Assembly (NCBI GenBank): GCA_025057615.1
Contig: JANXBF010000007.1
Span: forward strand, 1-46,221
DNA length: 46,221 nucleotides
Origin: Candidatus Calescibacterium sp.
GTDB lineage: Bacteria; DRYD01
Direction: 5' to 3'
Below, piece by piece: positions 15,162 through 23,204 of the stretch. The notes beneath the pieces were generated by a model that was not told the origin of the DNA, searched no databases, and saw nothing but the letters and a program-made list of their open reading frames with translations. The position numbers were made by a program, and so were the translations under genes. Position 1 is the stretch's first letter. Every line of letters starts with the position of its first letter.

Positions 15162-16408
15162 TGGGTGAACTTGACAACCAGAATTTATATTATTTCTTGA
15201 TTGCTATCATCGGCATTTTGTCTATTATATCAAGGATTATATACTATTATCTTGTTTTTTGTTCTCCCTATGTTTTGAGGAGTTATTCTCATTTAGTTGA
15301 GAATGAGTCAATTATAGAAGACTTTTTGGCTAATAGAACAAATTATACATCGTCTGTTTTGATTTTATTTTACGTTTTGACGTTTTTTTATTTTTTTGCT
15401 TCAATTTACTTTTTCCATAAAGTTTTTTGGGGTATTCTGTTACTTTTTTCTGCTTTTTTCGTTTTGTTTTTATTGATTGATTCGTTTGTGAAAGATGTAA
15501 TTTTTATTGGAATAAATAGGTATCTGAAATATTTTGATTCTGTTATGATGTTTGTTAAGTTTCTGAGGTTTTTGTTTCCTTTGGCTTCAGTTTTTAATTA
15601 TTTGAGTGGTTTTCTGTTGCGTTTTTGGGAACAGGATATAGATGTTAACAAGAAGTATTTTTCTGAGGCTATTGTATATTTGGATGATTTTAATTGGGAT
15701 GATTACAGGGTTGAGATAGTTGAAAAGTTCTTGGCTATGAATGATACGCTTGTAAGGGAAATTATGGTTCCCAGAGTTGATATTGTTGCTCTTGAGGCTA
15801 ACAAAACTATATCTGAAGTTGCTGTACTTATTATGAAATATGGTTACTCTAAGTATCCAGTTTTTGAAGACAGTATAGATAACATAATAGGTGTTGTGTT
15901 TCTGAAGGATATGCTGAGGTATATTTTTACTAACCAGGGATTTATTAGGCTCAAGGATATAGCGCGTATTCCTTTAATAGTCCCCGAGTCAAAGAACATA
16001 TACGAATTACTTAACATTATGAAACAGAATAGATCTTCCATTGCTGTTGTTGTTGATGAATATGGTGGTACCAGTGGAATAGTAACAGTTTCTGATTTGC
16101 TTCAGGAATTGCTGGGGAAAATACAAGATGAACACGATAAGGAATCTGAGGAAGAAAATATTCAAAAATTATCCAGCTCTGAATACGTTGTTAACCCAAA
16201 AATAGATATTTACACTTTAGAGGAATATCTTGGATTTGATTTTCCTGATAAAGAGGATAGGGAGTATACAACTCTTTCTGGTTTAATATATACAAAGCTT
16301 GGTAGGATACCACAAGAAGGAGAAACCATAAACATAGATAATATAATCCTAAAAATACTGGAGATTAAAAAAAATAAAATAAACAAAGTTTTGATAAAGT
16401 TAGATTAA
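15161..16408 (+). CDS. CNNM/CorC-like protein with CBS pair and divergent membrane half (second copy)
   Basis: The 415-residue C-terminal half is clearly related to the preceding gene: IMVPRVDIVAL, SKYPVFEDSIDNIIGVVFLK, VVVDEYGGTSGIVTVSDLL and a CorC_HlyC tail (~335-415). The N-terminal ~165 residues have about four hydrophobic helices but lack the recognisable DUF21 signatures of the first copy, such as AEFALVSSN and GEQVPK. That membrane half is either strongly diverged or a different anchor. Tandem order with TAATG overlap suggests the two proteins work together, perhaps as a heterodimer, since the CNNM family dimerises. No separate ribosome-binding site is visible. Confidence 0.9.
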   Translation: MGELDNQNLYYFLIAIIGILSIISRIIYYYLVFCSPYVLRSYSHLVENESIIEDFLANRTNYTSSVLILFYVLTFFYFFASIYFFHKVFWGILLLFSAFFVLFLLIDSFVKDVIFIGINRYLKYFDSVMMFVKFLRFLFPLASVFNYLSGFLLRFWEQDIDVNKKYFSEAIVYLDDFNWDDYRVEIVEKFLAMNDTLVREIMVPRVDIVALEANKTISEVAVLIMKYGYSKYPVFEDSIDNIIGVVFLKDMLRYIFTNQGFIRLKDIARIPLIVPESKNIYELLNIMKQNRSSIAVVVDEYGGTSGIVTVSDLLQELLGKIQDEHDKESEEENIQKLSSSEYVVNPKIDIYTLEEYLGFDFPDKEDREYTTLSGLIYTKLGRIPQEGETINIDNIILKILEIKKNKINKVLIKLD

Positions 16409-16410
16409 GG

Positions 16411-17955
16411 ATGCAGAGTAATATTGACGAAATACTATTACTTGTTCAGGTGTTACCCCCTTTCATATCTTCAAAAGTTGAAAAGCATCCAAGAATTGGC
16501 GAGATAATAGAAATAGTAATGGATGTTGGAAGAACCCCTGAGATTAGGTTTCCTGATGATTTTGAAATCATTTCCTCAAGAGAAATAATGTATGATGATA
16601 TAGAGTATGTTGTAAAAAGAATAGGGGAGTTTGGTAGGGATAATAGGGCTGGAATACCCAGAACTTTGCATAGAATATCTGCAATAAGAAATAGGAATGG
16701 AGTTATAGTGGGGCTAACTTGTAGAGTCGGCAGAGCTGTTTATGGAGCTGCTGATATTTTACTTGATTATATTAAAACAGGCAAAAGTTTGTTAATCCTT
16801 GGAAGGCCAGGTGTTGGTAAGACCACTATATTAAGGGAAACAGCAAGAATAATTAATGATAATTTGAAAAAGAGAGTTGTTATTGTTGATACTTCCAATG
16901 AGATAGGAGGAGACGGGGATATACCTCATCCAGCTATTGGTAGAGCTAGGAGAATGCAAGTTCCATCACCTGATCTTCAACATAAAGTTATGATAGAAGC
17001 TGTTGAAAATCACATGCCAGAAGTTATAATAATAGATGAAATGGGGACCCAGGAAGAAGCTTACGCTGCAAGAACGATAGCTGAAAGAGGAGTTCAATTA
17101 ATTGCTACAGCCCATGGAAACAACCTTGAAAATATTGTTTTAAATCCGACTCTATCTGACATTGTTGGTGGTATTCAAGCAGTTATACTAAGTGATGAAG
17201 AAGCTAAAAGGAGAGGAACTCAGAAAACCGTTCTTGAAAGGAAGAATCCTCCAACGTTTGATATACTTGTTGAAATAGTCGACAGAAATACTTTTGCCAT
17301 ATATTCTAATGTTGCTTTAGCTGTTGACTTTATGTTAAAAGGAATTACTTTTAAACCTGAAATAAGAGTTAGAGAAGATAACGAATATAAAACTGTTCAA
17401 AAGGAATATTTTCAAGGTATAACAAGAGAGGAGCCAACTTTGAAATCCAAGAAGAATTTTACTAAATCTGTCCAGAACTATGAAGAAAAAAGATATAAAA
17501 TATATCCTTTTGCTATAAGTGTTGAAAGGCTTCAAAAAGCCATAACTGAGCTTGAAGTTCCATTAGATGTTGTCTATGATATTAATCAAGCTGATTTTGT
17601 AATAACTTTGAAATCAAAAAAGCAGGAAATAGAAAAGAAAATTCAAAAAAATCCTACTCTCTATTCTTTACATAAGAATATAATGCTTGTAAGAAGTAAT
17701 ACTCTTACACAGATATCTAAGGTACTTGAGAAATATTTTGACTCTTCCGAACATGATATAAACTATCTAAATGAGGAAATAGAAGAAAAAATAAAAATAA
17801 TGTATGAGAAAAATCTGGATAGGATGGAGTTAGATCCTCAGCCAGAAGAAATAAGAAGAATTCAGCACGAGTTGATAGAGAAGTATGGATTATATTCAAA
17901 AACTGAAGGTGAAGAACCTAACAAAAAAGTAACAATCTATAAAAAGAGAATTTGA
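16411..17955 (+). CDS. SpoIIIAA/Ycf45-like AAA ATPase with C-terminal R3H domain
   Basis: The 514-residue protein has an N-terminal helical region and VGRTPEIRFPD (~40-50). An AAA-type ATPase follows with LLILGRPGVGKTTILRETAR (Walker A ~131-139), VIVDTSNEIGGDGDIPHPAI and VIIIDEMGTQEEAYAARTIA (Walker B). The C-terminal region from ~455 (LDPQPEEIRRIQHELIEKYG) reads as an R3H single-stranded nucleic-acid-binding domain. This is the plastid Ycf45/SpoIIIAA-like ATPase family, widespread but poorly understood. It starts three bases after the second CNNM gene (AAGG touches the ATG) and ends five bases before the convergent GGDEF gene, with no terminator between. Confidence 0.9.
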   Translation: MQSNIDEILLLVQVLPPFISSKVEKHPRIGEIIEIVMDVGRTPEIRFPDDFEIISSREIMYDDIEYVVKRIGEFGRDNRAGIPRTLHRISAIRNRNGVIVGLTCRVGRAVYGAADILLDYIKTGKSLLILGRPGVGKTTILRETARIINDNLKKRVVIVDTSNEIGGDGDIPHPAIGRARRMQVPSPDLQHKVMIEAVENHMPEVIIIDEMGTQEEAYAARTIAERGVQLIATAHGNNLENIVLNPTLSDIVGGIQAVILSDEEAKRRGTQKTVLERKNPPTFDILVEIVDRNTFAIYSNVALAVDFMLKGITFKPEIRVREDNEYKTVQKEYFQGITREEPTLKSKKNFTKSVQNYEEKRYKIYPFAISVERLQKAITELEVPLDVVYDINQADFVITLKSKKQEIEKKIQKNPTLYSLHKNIMLVRSNTLTQISKVLEKYFDSSEHDINYLNEEIEEKIKIMYEKNLDRMELDPQPEEIRRIQHELIEKYGLYSKTEGEEPNKKVTIYKKRI

Positions 17956-17960
17956 TGGAT

Positions 17961-18707
17961 TCAGATAATTATAATAAAATTCTGCTTAATCTTTTTTTCG
18001 TATTCCATTTTATATAACAGGCTTTGTATGTGAGAGTTCAGCTCTTCCAATATATTTTCTGAGCTTTGCATTTGAGGACTTATTTCTTCTGATACTATTG
18101 AGATGGTTATTATAAATTGATATTCTCTTTTGAAATATTCAAGTATTGATTTTTGAATTCTTTCTAATATTTTTAGAAGTTTGCTTTTATCAATTTCTAT
18201 CAGTGACATTAAAAAAATGTTGTGATTGTATCGACTAATTACATCAATATTATTTCTAATTTTACTTTTAATTATTTCTGCTATTTTTTTACTTACCTTT
18301 ATTGCTTCTTCATATGAAAAATTTTTCACTATGTTATCAAATTTATCTATTTCAATTAGCGATATTGATAAATTTTTTTTCTTACGATATAGAAATGAGT
18401 ATATTGTTTCATATTTTATGAAGAATCCTTTGAAGTTTAGTAACTCTGTTTCATTATCTATGAATGAATTACTGATTGGTTCTAATATAACTGCGTATTG
18501 ATCATCATTCAGGTTTAGAATTGATGTTTTGTATATTTCATTATTTATTATTGTTTGTTGATTTTTAAGGTATTCGAAGTCTAGTTTTATTTTTTGGATT
18601 ATTTCTTGTGCTTTTTGATTTATCCATTCGTATTCTCTTGTTTTCTTATTTACAATTACTATGGGAGTATTTATTGAGTTGAGTATATTTTCAAATATTT
18701 TTTCCAT
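17961..18707 (-). CDS. Degenerate GGDEF-domain protein with a PAS-like N-terminus
   Basis: Residues ~5-80 look like a small PAS-type sensor (INTPIVIVNKKTREYEWINQ). Residues ~84-240 follow the diguanylate-cyclase outline: ETELLNFKGFF, LSISLIEIDKFDNIVKNFSY (metal-binding Asp region), a helix, and VISRYNHNIFLMSL. In the last, the GGDEF signature (161-165) is replaced by NHNIF. Without the GGEEF motif it should not make cyclic di-GMP, so it may be a regulatory or binding remnant. There is no membrane segment. It is the last gene of the htrA-M48 unit, starting three bases after the M48 stop, which hints at a link between envelope proteolysis and signalling. The family call is moderately sure. Confidence 0.72.
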   Translation of the reverse strand: MEKIFENILNSINTPIVIVNKKTREYEWINQKAQEIIQKIKLDFEYLKNQQTIINNEIYKTSILNLNDDQYAVILEPISNSFIDNETELLNFKGFFIKYETIYSFLYRKKKNLSISLIEIDKFDNIVKNFSYEEAIKVSKKIAEIIKSKIRNNIDVISRYNHNIFLMSLIEIDKSKLLKILERIQKSILEYFKREYQFIITISIVSEEISPQMQSSENILEELNSHIQSLLYKMEYEKKIKQNFIIII

Positions 18708-18710
18708 TAT

Positions 18711-19235
18711 TTATATTGAGTTGTATCCTTTTGTTGCTGCTTCTATTCTTTCTTGTGTTGATGGATGAGACCTTAGATAGGGGTGTGTATAATCTGAAGA
18801 GCTGTTGTATTTTATTAGTACGTTTAGGAATGGTTGGAGAGGGAGGTTGTACATTTTTAGAGCTCTGCCTGCGTAATAATCTGCTTCTAATTCTTTCTGT
18901 TGGTTAAAAAGATTGGTTTCATATATGTTGTTTCCTAACATCCATTGTTGTAGGAATACTTGTGGTATATGTCCTAGTGTTTCGTGGGCCCACTCATGTG
19001 CTAATACTCCGAATATTGCCTCATAGCTTTCGTTTTGTATGAAATAGGGATCTATAAATACCAATCCTTGTCCTGTTGCCATTGCTCCTAACGGTGTTGG
19101 ATATATCTGGACTGTTATGTTTGAGCCATATATGTAGTTCAACTTATTTGCTATATCGTGTAGTTGTTCGTTTGTAATCTGAGAAAACGAAATATTTATT
19201 AGCAGGATTATAATTAATATTACAATCTTTTTCAT
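18711..19235 (-). CDS. Secreted M48-like zinc metalloprotease
   Basis: The 174-residue protein has an N-terminal signal peptide (MKKIVILIIILLINISFSQ). The zinc motif HEWAH (His80, Glu81, His84) in LAHEWAHETLGHIP is followed by ELEADYYAGRAL (Glu115-Asp119) as third-ligand region. It ends with HPYLRSHPSTQERIEAA, the typical M48 (BepA/YfgC, Oma1-like) tail that inserts near the active site. Such proteases process or degrade outer-membrane and periplasmic proteins. It is short, being essentially only the catalytic core without TPR repeats. It starts one base after the htrA stop, so the two periplasmic proteases are co-expressed. Confidence 0.92.
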   Translation of the reverse strand: MKKIVILIIILLINISFSQITNEQLHDIANKLNYIYGSNITVQIYPTPLGAMATGQGLVFIDPYFIQNESYEAIFGVLAHEWAHETLGHIPQVFLQQWMLGNNIYETNLFNQQKELEADYYAGRALKMYNLPLQPFLNVLIKYNSSSDYTHPYLRSHPSTQERIEAATKGYNSI

Positions 19236-19236
19236 T

Positions 19237-20385
19237 TTATCTTGCTTCTAATTTAATATCCTTGGTTAACTTCTTGTTTAGTCTCAATATGTGAAGCCTT
19301 ATTATTTGTCCAGGGGTGTATTTTTCTATTACTTTGTTATAATCAACTGTGTTATTGATGATTTCATTATTTATTGCTGTTATGATATCTCCTTTTTTTA
19401 TTTCCATTTTGTATGCTGGGCTGTCAACTTCTACTTCTTCAACTATAACTCCTTTGGTGTTGGCTAATCCTAGGAATCGTATTATTTCCGGTGTTAAGTC
19501 TGTTACTTGGATTCCTATATATGGTCTTATTACTTTTCCGTATTTTTCTAGGTCTGATATAACTTTTTTTACTTTATTTGAAGGTATGGCAAATCCCAGC
19601 CCTTGAGCTGTTATAACTACTGCTGTATTTACTCCCACAACTTTGGAATTTAGGTCTATTAGTGGTCCTCCTGAGTTTCCTGGGTTAATTGGCGCATCTG
19701 TTTGTATAAGATCTTCTAAATACAGACCTTGGACTTCTAGGCTTCTGTTTTTTGCAGAGATTACTCCTACTGTTGCACTGTAGTCAAATCCATAAGGGTT
19801 GCCGACTGCTATGACCCATTCTCCTATTTTCACTTCATCTGAATTTTCAAATTCAAGTGGTTTAAAATTGTCTTGGGTATCAATTTTAAGTAGAGCCAGG
19901 TCTGTATATTTGTCTGCTCCTACTACAGTTGCTAGGTACTTTTTTGGGTTTCCTGGGAATGTTATGTATATTTCTTGGGCTTTTTCTATTACGTGATTAT
20001 TTGTTATAAGGAATTTTTTATTATTGTCGATTATGAAACCTGATCCGAGTCCTTGGTTTTTAAACATTTTCTCCCAATCTTTGCCGAAAAAATATTTGAA
20101 GACATCGTCCCATTCTTTAGACCAAGGTGTTCCACTTGCTACTATATCTATTCTTGCTACGCTTTCTCTTACTTTTTCTATCACATTGACGAATGTTTTT
20201 TCATCAGCTTCTTTTATAACAACGTTTTGTTGATATACAACTTTTTGAACCTGTTGGTTTTGAGTTGTTTTGCTTGGACCATTTTTTGATAGAAGGTTGT
20301 AAGTAGCAATGGAACCTATTATACTTCCTATTACTGAACCGATTATGATAGAGATAATCATTACCAGGATGAGATTTTTATTCAT
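19237..20385 (-). CDS. HtrA/DegP-family periplasmic serine protease
   Basis: The protein has 382 residues with one N-terminal membrane helix (residues 4-29) anchoring it to the inner membrane. The trypsin-like domain holds the triad His131 (FLITNNHV), Asp162 (YTDLALLKID) and Ser238 (PINPGNSGGPLIDL). One PDZ domain follows (~285-382; GVIVEEVEVDSPAYKMEIKK then GDIITAIN). One PDZ plus an anchor resembles DegS or general HtrA. The family degrades misfolded envelope proteins or starts stress signalling. AGGAGGA six bases before the ATG is a strong ribosome-binding site. It is first in the operon with the M48 protease and GGDEF gene and divergent from ftsK. Confidence 0.95.
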   Translation of the reverse strand: MNKNLILVMIISIIIGSVIGSIIGSIATYNLLSKNGPSKTTQNQQVQKVVYQQNVVIKEADEKTFVNVIEKVRESVARIDIVASGTPWSKEWDDVFKYFFGKDWEKMFKNQGLGSGFIIDNNKKFLITNNHVIEKAQEIYITFPGNPKKYLATVVGADKYTDLALLKIDTQDNFKPLEFENSDEVKIGEWVIAVGNPYGFDYSATVGVISAKNRSLEVQGLYLEDLIQTDAPINPGNSGGPLIDLNSKVVGVNTAVVITAQGLGFAIPSNKVKKVISDLEKYGKVIRPYIGIQVTDLTPEIIRFLGLANTKGVIVEEVEVDSPAYKMEIKKGDIITAINNEIINNTVDYNKVIEKYTPGQIIRLHILRLNKKLTKDIKLEAR

Positions 20386-20391
20386 TAATTT

Positions 20392-20398
20392 TCCTCCT
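20392..20398 (-). promoter_or_regulatory. Shine-Dalgarno sequence of the HtrA gene
   Basis: The (-) strand reads AGGAGGA followed by six bases and the ATG. This is a near-ideal ribosome-binding site and fixes the start at 20385. The 106-bp divergent space to ftsK must also hold both promoters, none of which is clear. Confidence 0.8.
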
Positions 20399-20491
20399 AT
20401 GTCTATTTTTTTATTCTCCCTTCTTTGTGTTTTTCCCTTTTACGTTTATTTGAAGGATTAATCATGGGGCCATAAAAATATTCATTAAGAA

Positions 20492-22654
20492 ATGGGTAAA
20501 AGAAAAATTAACGAAATATTATTTGTTTTTATTCTTATTTTATCCTGTTTGCTTATTGTTCTTAATTTCATTGATAATTCTGTTTTGATTGAGAGTGATA
20601 GAAATTTATTTTATTTTAAGGATTTTTTTGTTGGATTGTTGGGATGGAACTTTATCTTATTACCTGTTTTTATAGTTTTTACTGGTTTGTACCTAATAAA
20701 ACCGCATGAAAAAAATTTTTGGATCCATCTGGTTTGTAGCTTTTCAGTTTTTGTTGGTGTTATTTTGCTTTTCCCAGATCCTCTCAGCAAATCTGTTTTG
20801 CTTTCTGAAATGTTTAAAGATTACTTTGGAGAGATATTTAGCTTTTTTATATCTCTCTTTTTAATAGTTATACCTCTGATTTATATTTTTGATATATCTG
20901 TTCAAGATATGTTAGAAAACACAATACCATCTTTTATTTCTAATACTTTTAAAAATTTGCTTTATTTATTCACTGTGATTTCAAAGTTAGTTTTTGTTTT
21001 TCTTGATAGGTTGGGGGGTATTATTATTTATGCGTTTCATACTAATAAAGAGAGAAAGAAAACTGTTAAAGTGGATTTGGATACTAATAATGGTAACGTT
21101 GTAATGGATGAACCAAGAGTAAAATCGGTTAAAAGAAATAATAACGAAGACAGTGTTCAACCAAAAAAGAGAAAGTTTTCACTAGAGATAGAGATATCTG
21201 ATTCTGAGCTTGAGAAGAACAGTTTGTGTAAGGTAGATGGTTATTATATACCATCTCCTTTTTTTCTACAGTCTTTTGTTTCTAATATTTATCCTCGTCC
21301 CAAGGGTAATACTACTAAGGATTACAGTGAGATACTTGAGGAAAGTTTAAAGAATTTTGGAATTCAGAGTAAAGTTATAGATGTTCAATCTGGTCCATCA
21401 ATAACACGGTATGAACTGCAGATAGAAAAGGGTGTCAAAGTTTCACAGATATTGAGATTAAAGAATGATATAGCTTTGGCTTTGGCCGCTATAGCTGTCA
21501 GAATAGAGGCTCCTATTCCCGGTAAATCAGCAATTGGAATTGAAGTACCAAACGATAAACCTATTCCCGTTTATATTTCTGATATACTTACTACTGAAGA
21601 GTTTATTAAAAGTAATTTTGAAATACCACTGGCTTTGGGAAAGGATATATCTGGAAATATTGTTATTTCTGATCTAACTAAGACTCCTCATCTTTTGATA
21701 GCTGGTGCCACGGGTTCTGGAAAAACGGTTTGTATAAATTCTATAATTTGTAGTATGCTCTTTAAGTTTCCTCCAACTAAGCTCCAGCTTCTGCTGATTG
21801 ATCCAAAAATGGTTGAATTGATACTCTATGAAGGAATACCACATATCATTGATATTATAACAGATGTAAAGAAAGCTCCCAATGCTTTGCTTCAGATGGT
21901 TAAACTGATGGAAGACAGATATAAATTATTTAGCACTCGTAAGGTAAGAAACATACAGGAATATAATTCTTTGGAGGATGTCGAAAAGTTACCTTATATA
22001 GTTATCATAGTTGATGAGTTGGCTGATTTAATGATGACGTCATCTAATGCTGTGGAGAGTCATATAGCTCGTTTAACGCAGTTGGCAAGGGCCGCAGGAA
22101 TACATCTAATTATTGCCACTCAGCGTCCATCTGCTAATGTTATTACCGGTGTAATAAAAGCTAATATACCATCAAGGATTGCTTTTGCTGTTGCCAGTCA
22201 GGTTGATTCGAGAGTTATACTGGATATTTCAGGAGCCGAAAATTTGATAGGTAGGGGAGATATGTTATATATGCCTATAGGTTCTACAAGACCTATAAGA
22301 GCTCAAGGATGCTTTATTGGATTGAAAGAAATAGAATTGATTGTTAAATATTGGCAATTGCAGCCGAAACCTGAGAATCTGACTCACATTGATCTGGAAA
22401 CACCAACCTTTATGAATTTCGACGATACTGATGAGGATCCTGAGATACTGAAACAAGCTGCAAAAATAATTCTTGAGGATAAAAAAGCTTCTACGACTAT
22501 GTTACAAAGAAAGCTCAGGATAGGTTTTGCTAAAGCAGGTAGAATAATGGATATTTTGGAAAAAATGAATATTGTTGGACCTCAGGAAGGTAGTAAACCA
22601 AGAAAAATACTCATTCAAACACCTGAAGATATAGATAAGATTTTTAAGAAGTAG
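20492..22654 (+). CDS. ftsK: DNA translocase FtsK/SpoIIIE
   Basis: FtsK pumps chromosomal DNA through the closing septum. The 720-residue product has four N-terminal membrane helices (~8-170) and a short charged linker (~195-255). An alpha domain follows, then the RecA-like motor with IAGATGSGKTVCINSIICSM (Walker A ~404-412) and IVIIVDELADLMM (Walker B), then TQRPSANVITGVIKANIPSR. The C-terminal winged-helix gamma domain (~655-715; TMLQRKLRIGFAKAGRIMDI) reads DNA polarity sequences. It is complete and slightly shorter than E. coli FtsK because the linker is short, like SpoIIIE. The ATG has no visible Shine-Dalgarno sequence. Confidence 0.97.
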   Translation: MGKRKINEILFVFILILSCLLIVLNFIDNSVLIESDRNLFYFKDFFVGLLGWNFILLPVFIVFTGLYLIKPHEKNFWIHLVCSFSVFVGVILLFPDPLSKSVLLSEMFKDYFGEIFSFFISLFLIVIPLIYIFDISVQDMLENTIPSFISNTFKNLLYLFTVISKLVFVFLDRLGGIIIYAFHTNKERKKTVKVDLDTNNGNVVMDEPRVKSVKRNNNEDSVQPKKRKFSLEIEISDSELEKNSLCKVDGYYIPSPFFLQSFVSNIYPRPKGNTTKDYSEILEESLKNFGIQSKVIDVQSGPSITRYELQIEKGVKVSQILRLKNDIALALAAIAVRIEAPIPGKSAIGIEVPNDKPIPVYISDILTTEEFIKSNFEIPLALGKDISGNIVISDLTKTPHLLIAGATGSGKTVCINSIICSMLFKFPPTKLQLLLIDPKMVELILYEGIPHIIDIITDVKKAPNALLQMVKLMEDRYKLFSTRKVRNIQEYNSLEDVEKLPYIVIIVDELADLMMTSSNAVESHIARLTQLARAAGIHLIIATQRPSANVITGVIKANIPSRIAFAVASQVDSRVILDISGAENLIGRGDMLYMPIGSTRPIRAQGCFIGLKEIELIVKYWQLQPKPENLTHIDLETPTFMNFDDTDEDPEILKQAAKIILEDKKASTTMLQRKLRIGFAKAGRIMDILEKMNIVGPQEGSKPRKILIQTPEDIDKIFKK

Positions 22655-22690
22655 TCTAAAGGAAGGGTATATAATTTAAATAATTTTATT

Positions 22691-22716
22691 AGGGGAGGTT
22701 GATGAAGTATGTATAA
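22691..22716 (+). promoter_or_regulatory. Ribosome-binding site and 4-codon mini-ORF overlapping the uspA start
   Basis: AGGGGAGG (22691-22698) lies at good spacing before an ATG at 22702 that opens a tiny frame (ATG AAG TAT GTA TAA, stop at 22714-22716). The uspA ATG at 22709 lies inside that mini-ORF in another frame and further from the Shine-Dalgarno sequence. Ribosomes could start on either ATG, so the mini-ORF may damp or couple uspA translation. It could also be chance. Confidence 0.4.
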
Positions 22717-23137
22717 AAAATTGTTGGTTGCTCATGATGGTTCTGAAAATTCTCAACGTGCTTTTAATGAAGCCATAAAATTAATAACTCAGTTTTCTAA
22801 CAGGAATGAGGTTGAACTTTTTGTTGTTAGTGTTATTCAAATAGTTGATTTACCTGAGATTGCTGAAAATCAAGCTATTATTGATTATTTCAGAAAATAT
22901 TATAAAGAAATACATTCCAATTTAACAGAGGTTGCTCAGAAGGAAAATATAAAGCTTACTCCATACATACTTGTTGGTAACCCATCTGTAGAGATATTGA
23001 ATTTTGCAAAAGATAATTCTGTTGATCTTATAATTGTTGGAAAAACAGGTAAATCAAAGATAGAGCAGTGGTTACTTGGTAGTGTTTCTAAGAAAATTCT
23101 TGACCATGCTCCCTGTGCAGTTTTATTGATCAAGTGA
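22709..23137 (+). CDS. Universal stress protein (UspA family)
   Basis: The 142-residue single-domain protein starts KKLLVAHDGSENSQRAFNEA, the usual Usp N-terminus. It ends with the nucleotide-binding pattern IIVGKTGKSKIEQWLLGSVS then KKILDHAPCAVLLIK (G2xG9GS type), so it belongs to the ATP-binding subgroup. These cytoplasmic dimers accumulate in starvation or stress, with roles that vary by species. A TATAAT at 22670-22675, between ftsK and this gene, may be its own promoter. The next gene, recG, follows after a 67-bp gap holding an inverted repeat. Confidence 0.93.
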   Translation: MYKKLLVAHDGSENSQRAFNEAIKLITQFSNRNEVELFVVSVIQIVDLPEIAENQAIIDYFRKYYKEIHSNLTEVAQKENIKLTPYILVGNPSVEILNFAKDNSVDLIIVGKTGKSKIEQWLLGSVSKKILDHAPCAVLLIK

Positions 23138-23145
23138 TATGGCAT

Positions 23146-23165
23146 CTTTTGAATGGTATCAAAAG
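23146..23165 (+). repeat. Short inverted repeat between uspA and recG
   Basis: CTTTTGA and TCAAAAG (7 bp arms) flank a six-base loop. No T-run follows on either strand, so it is not a standard terminator. It could be a weak hairpin or an operator-like site, or chance. Confidence 0.4.
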
Positions 23166-23204
23166 AAAATGTTTTAAGAAATCCAATTAAATAATAATCA
23201 GATT

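Noticed and set aside
17955-17961. Bidirectional terminator between the convergent R3H ATPase and GGDEF genes
   Set aside because: Only five bases separate the stops and I saw no hairpin spanning them.
23146-23165. Inverted repeat as uspA terminator
   Set aside because: No T-run follows the hairpin on either strand.
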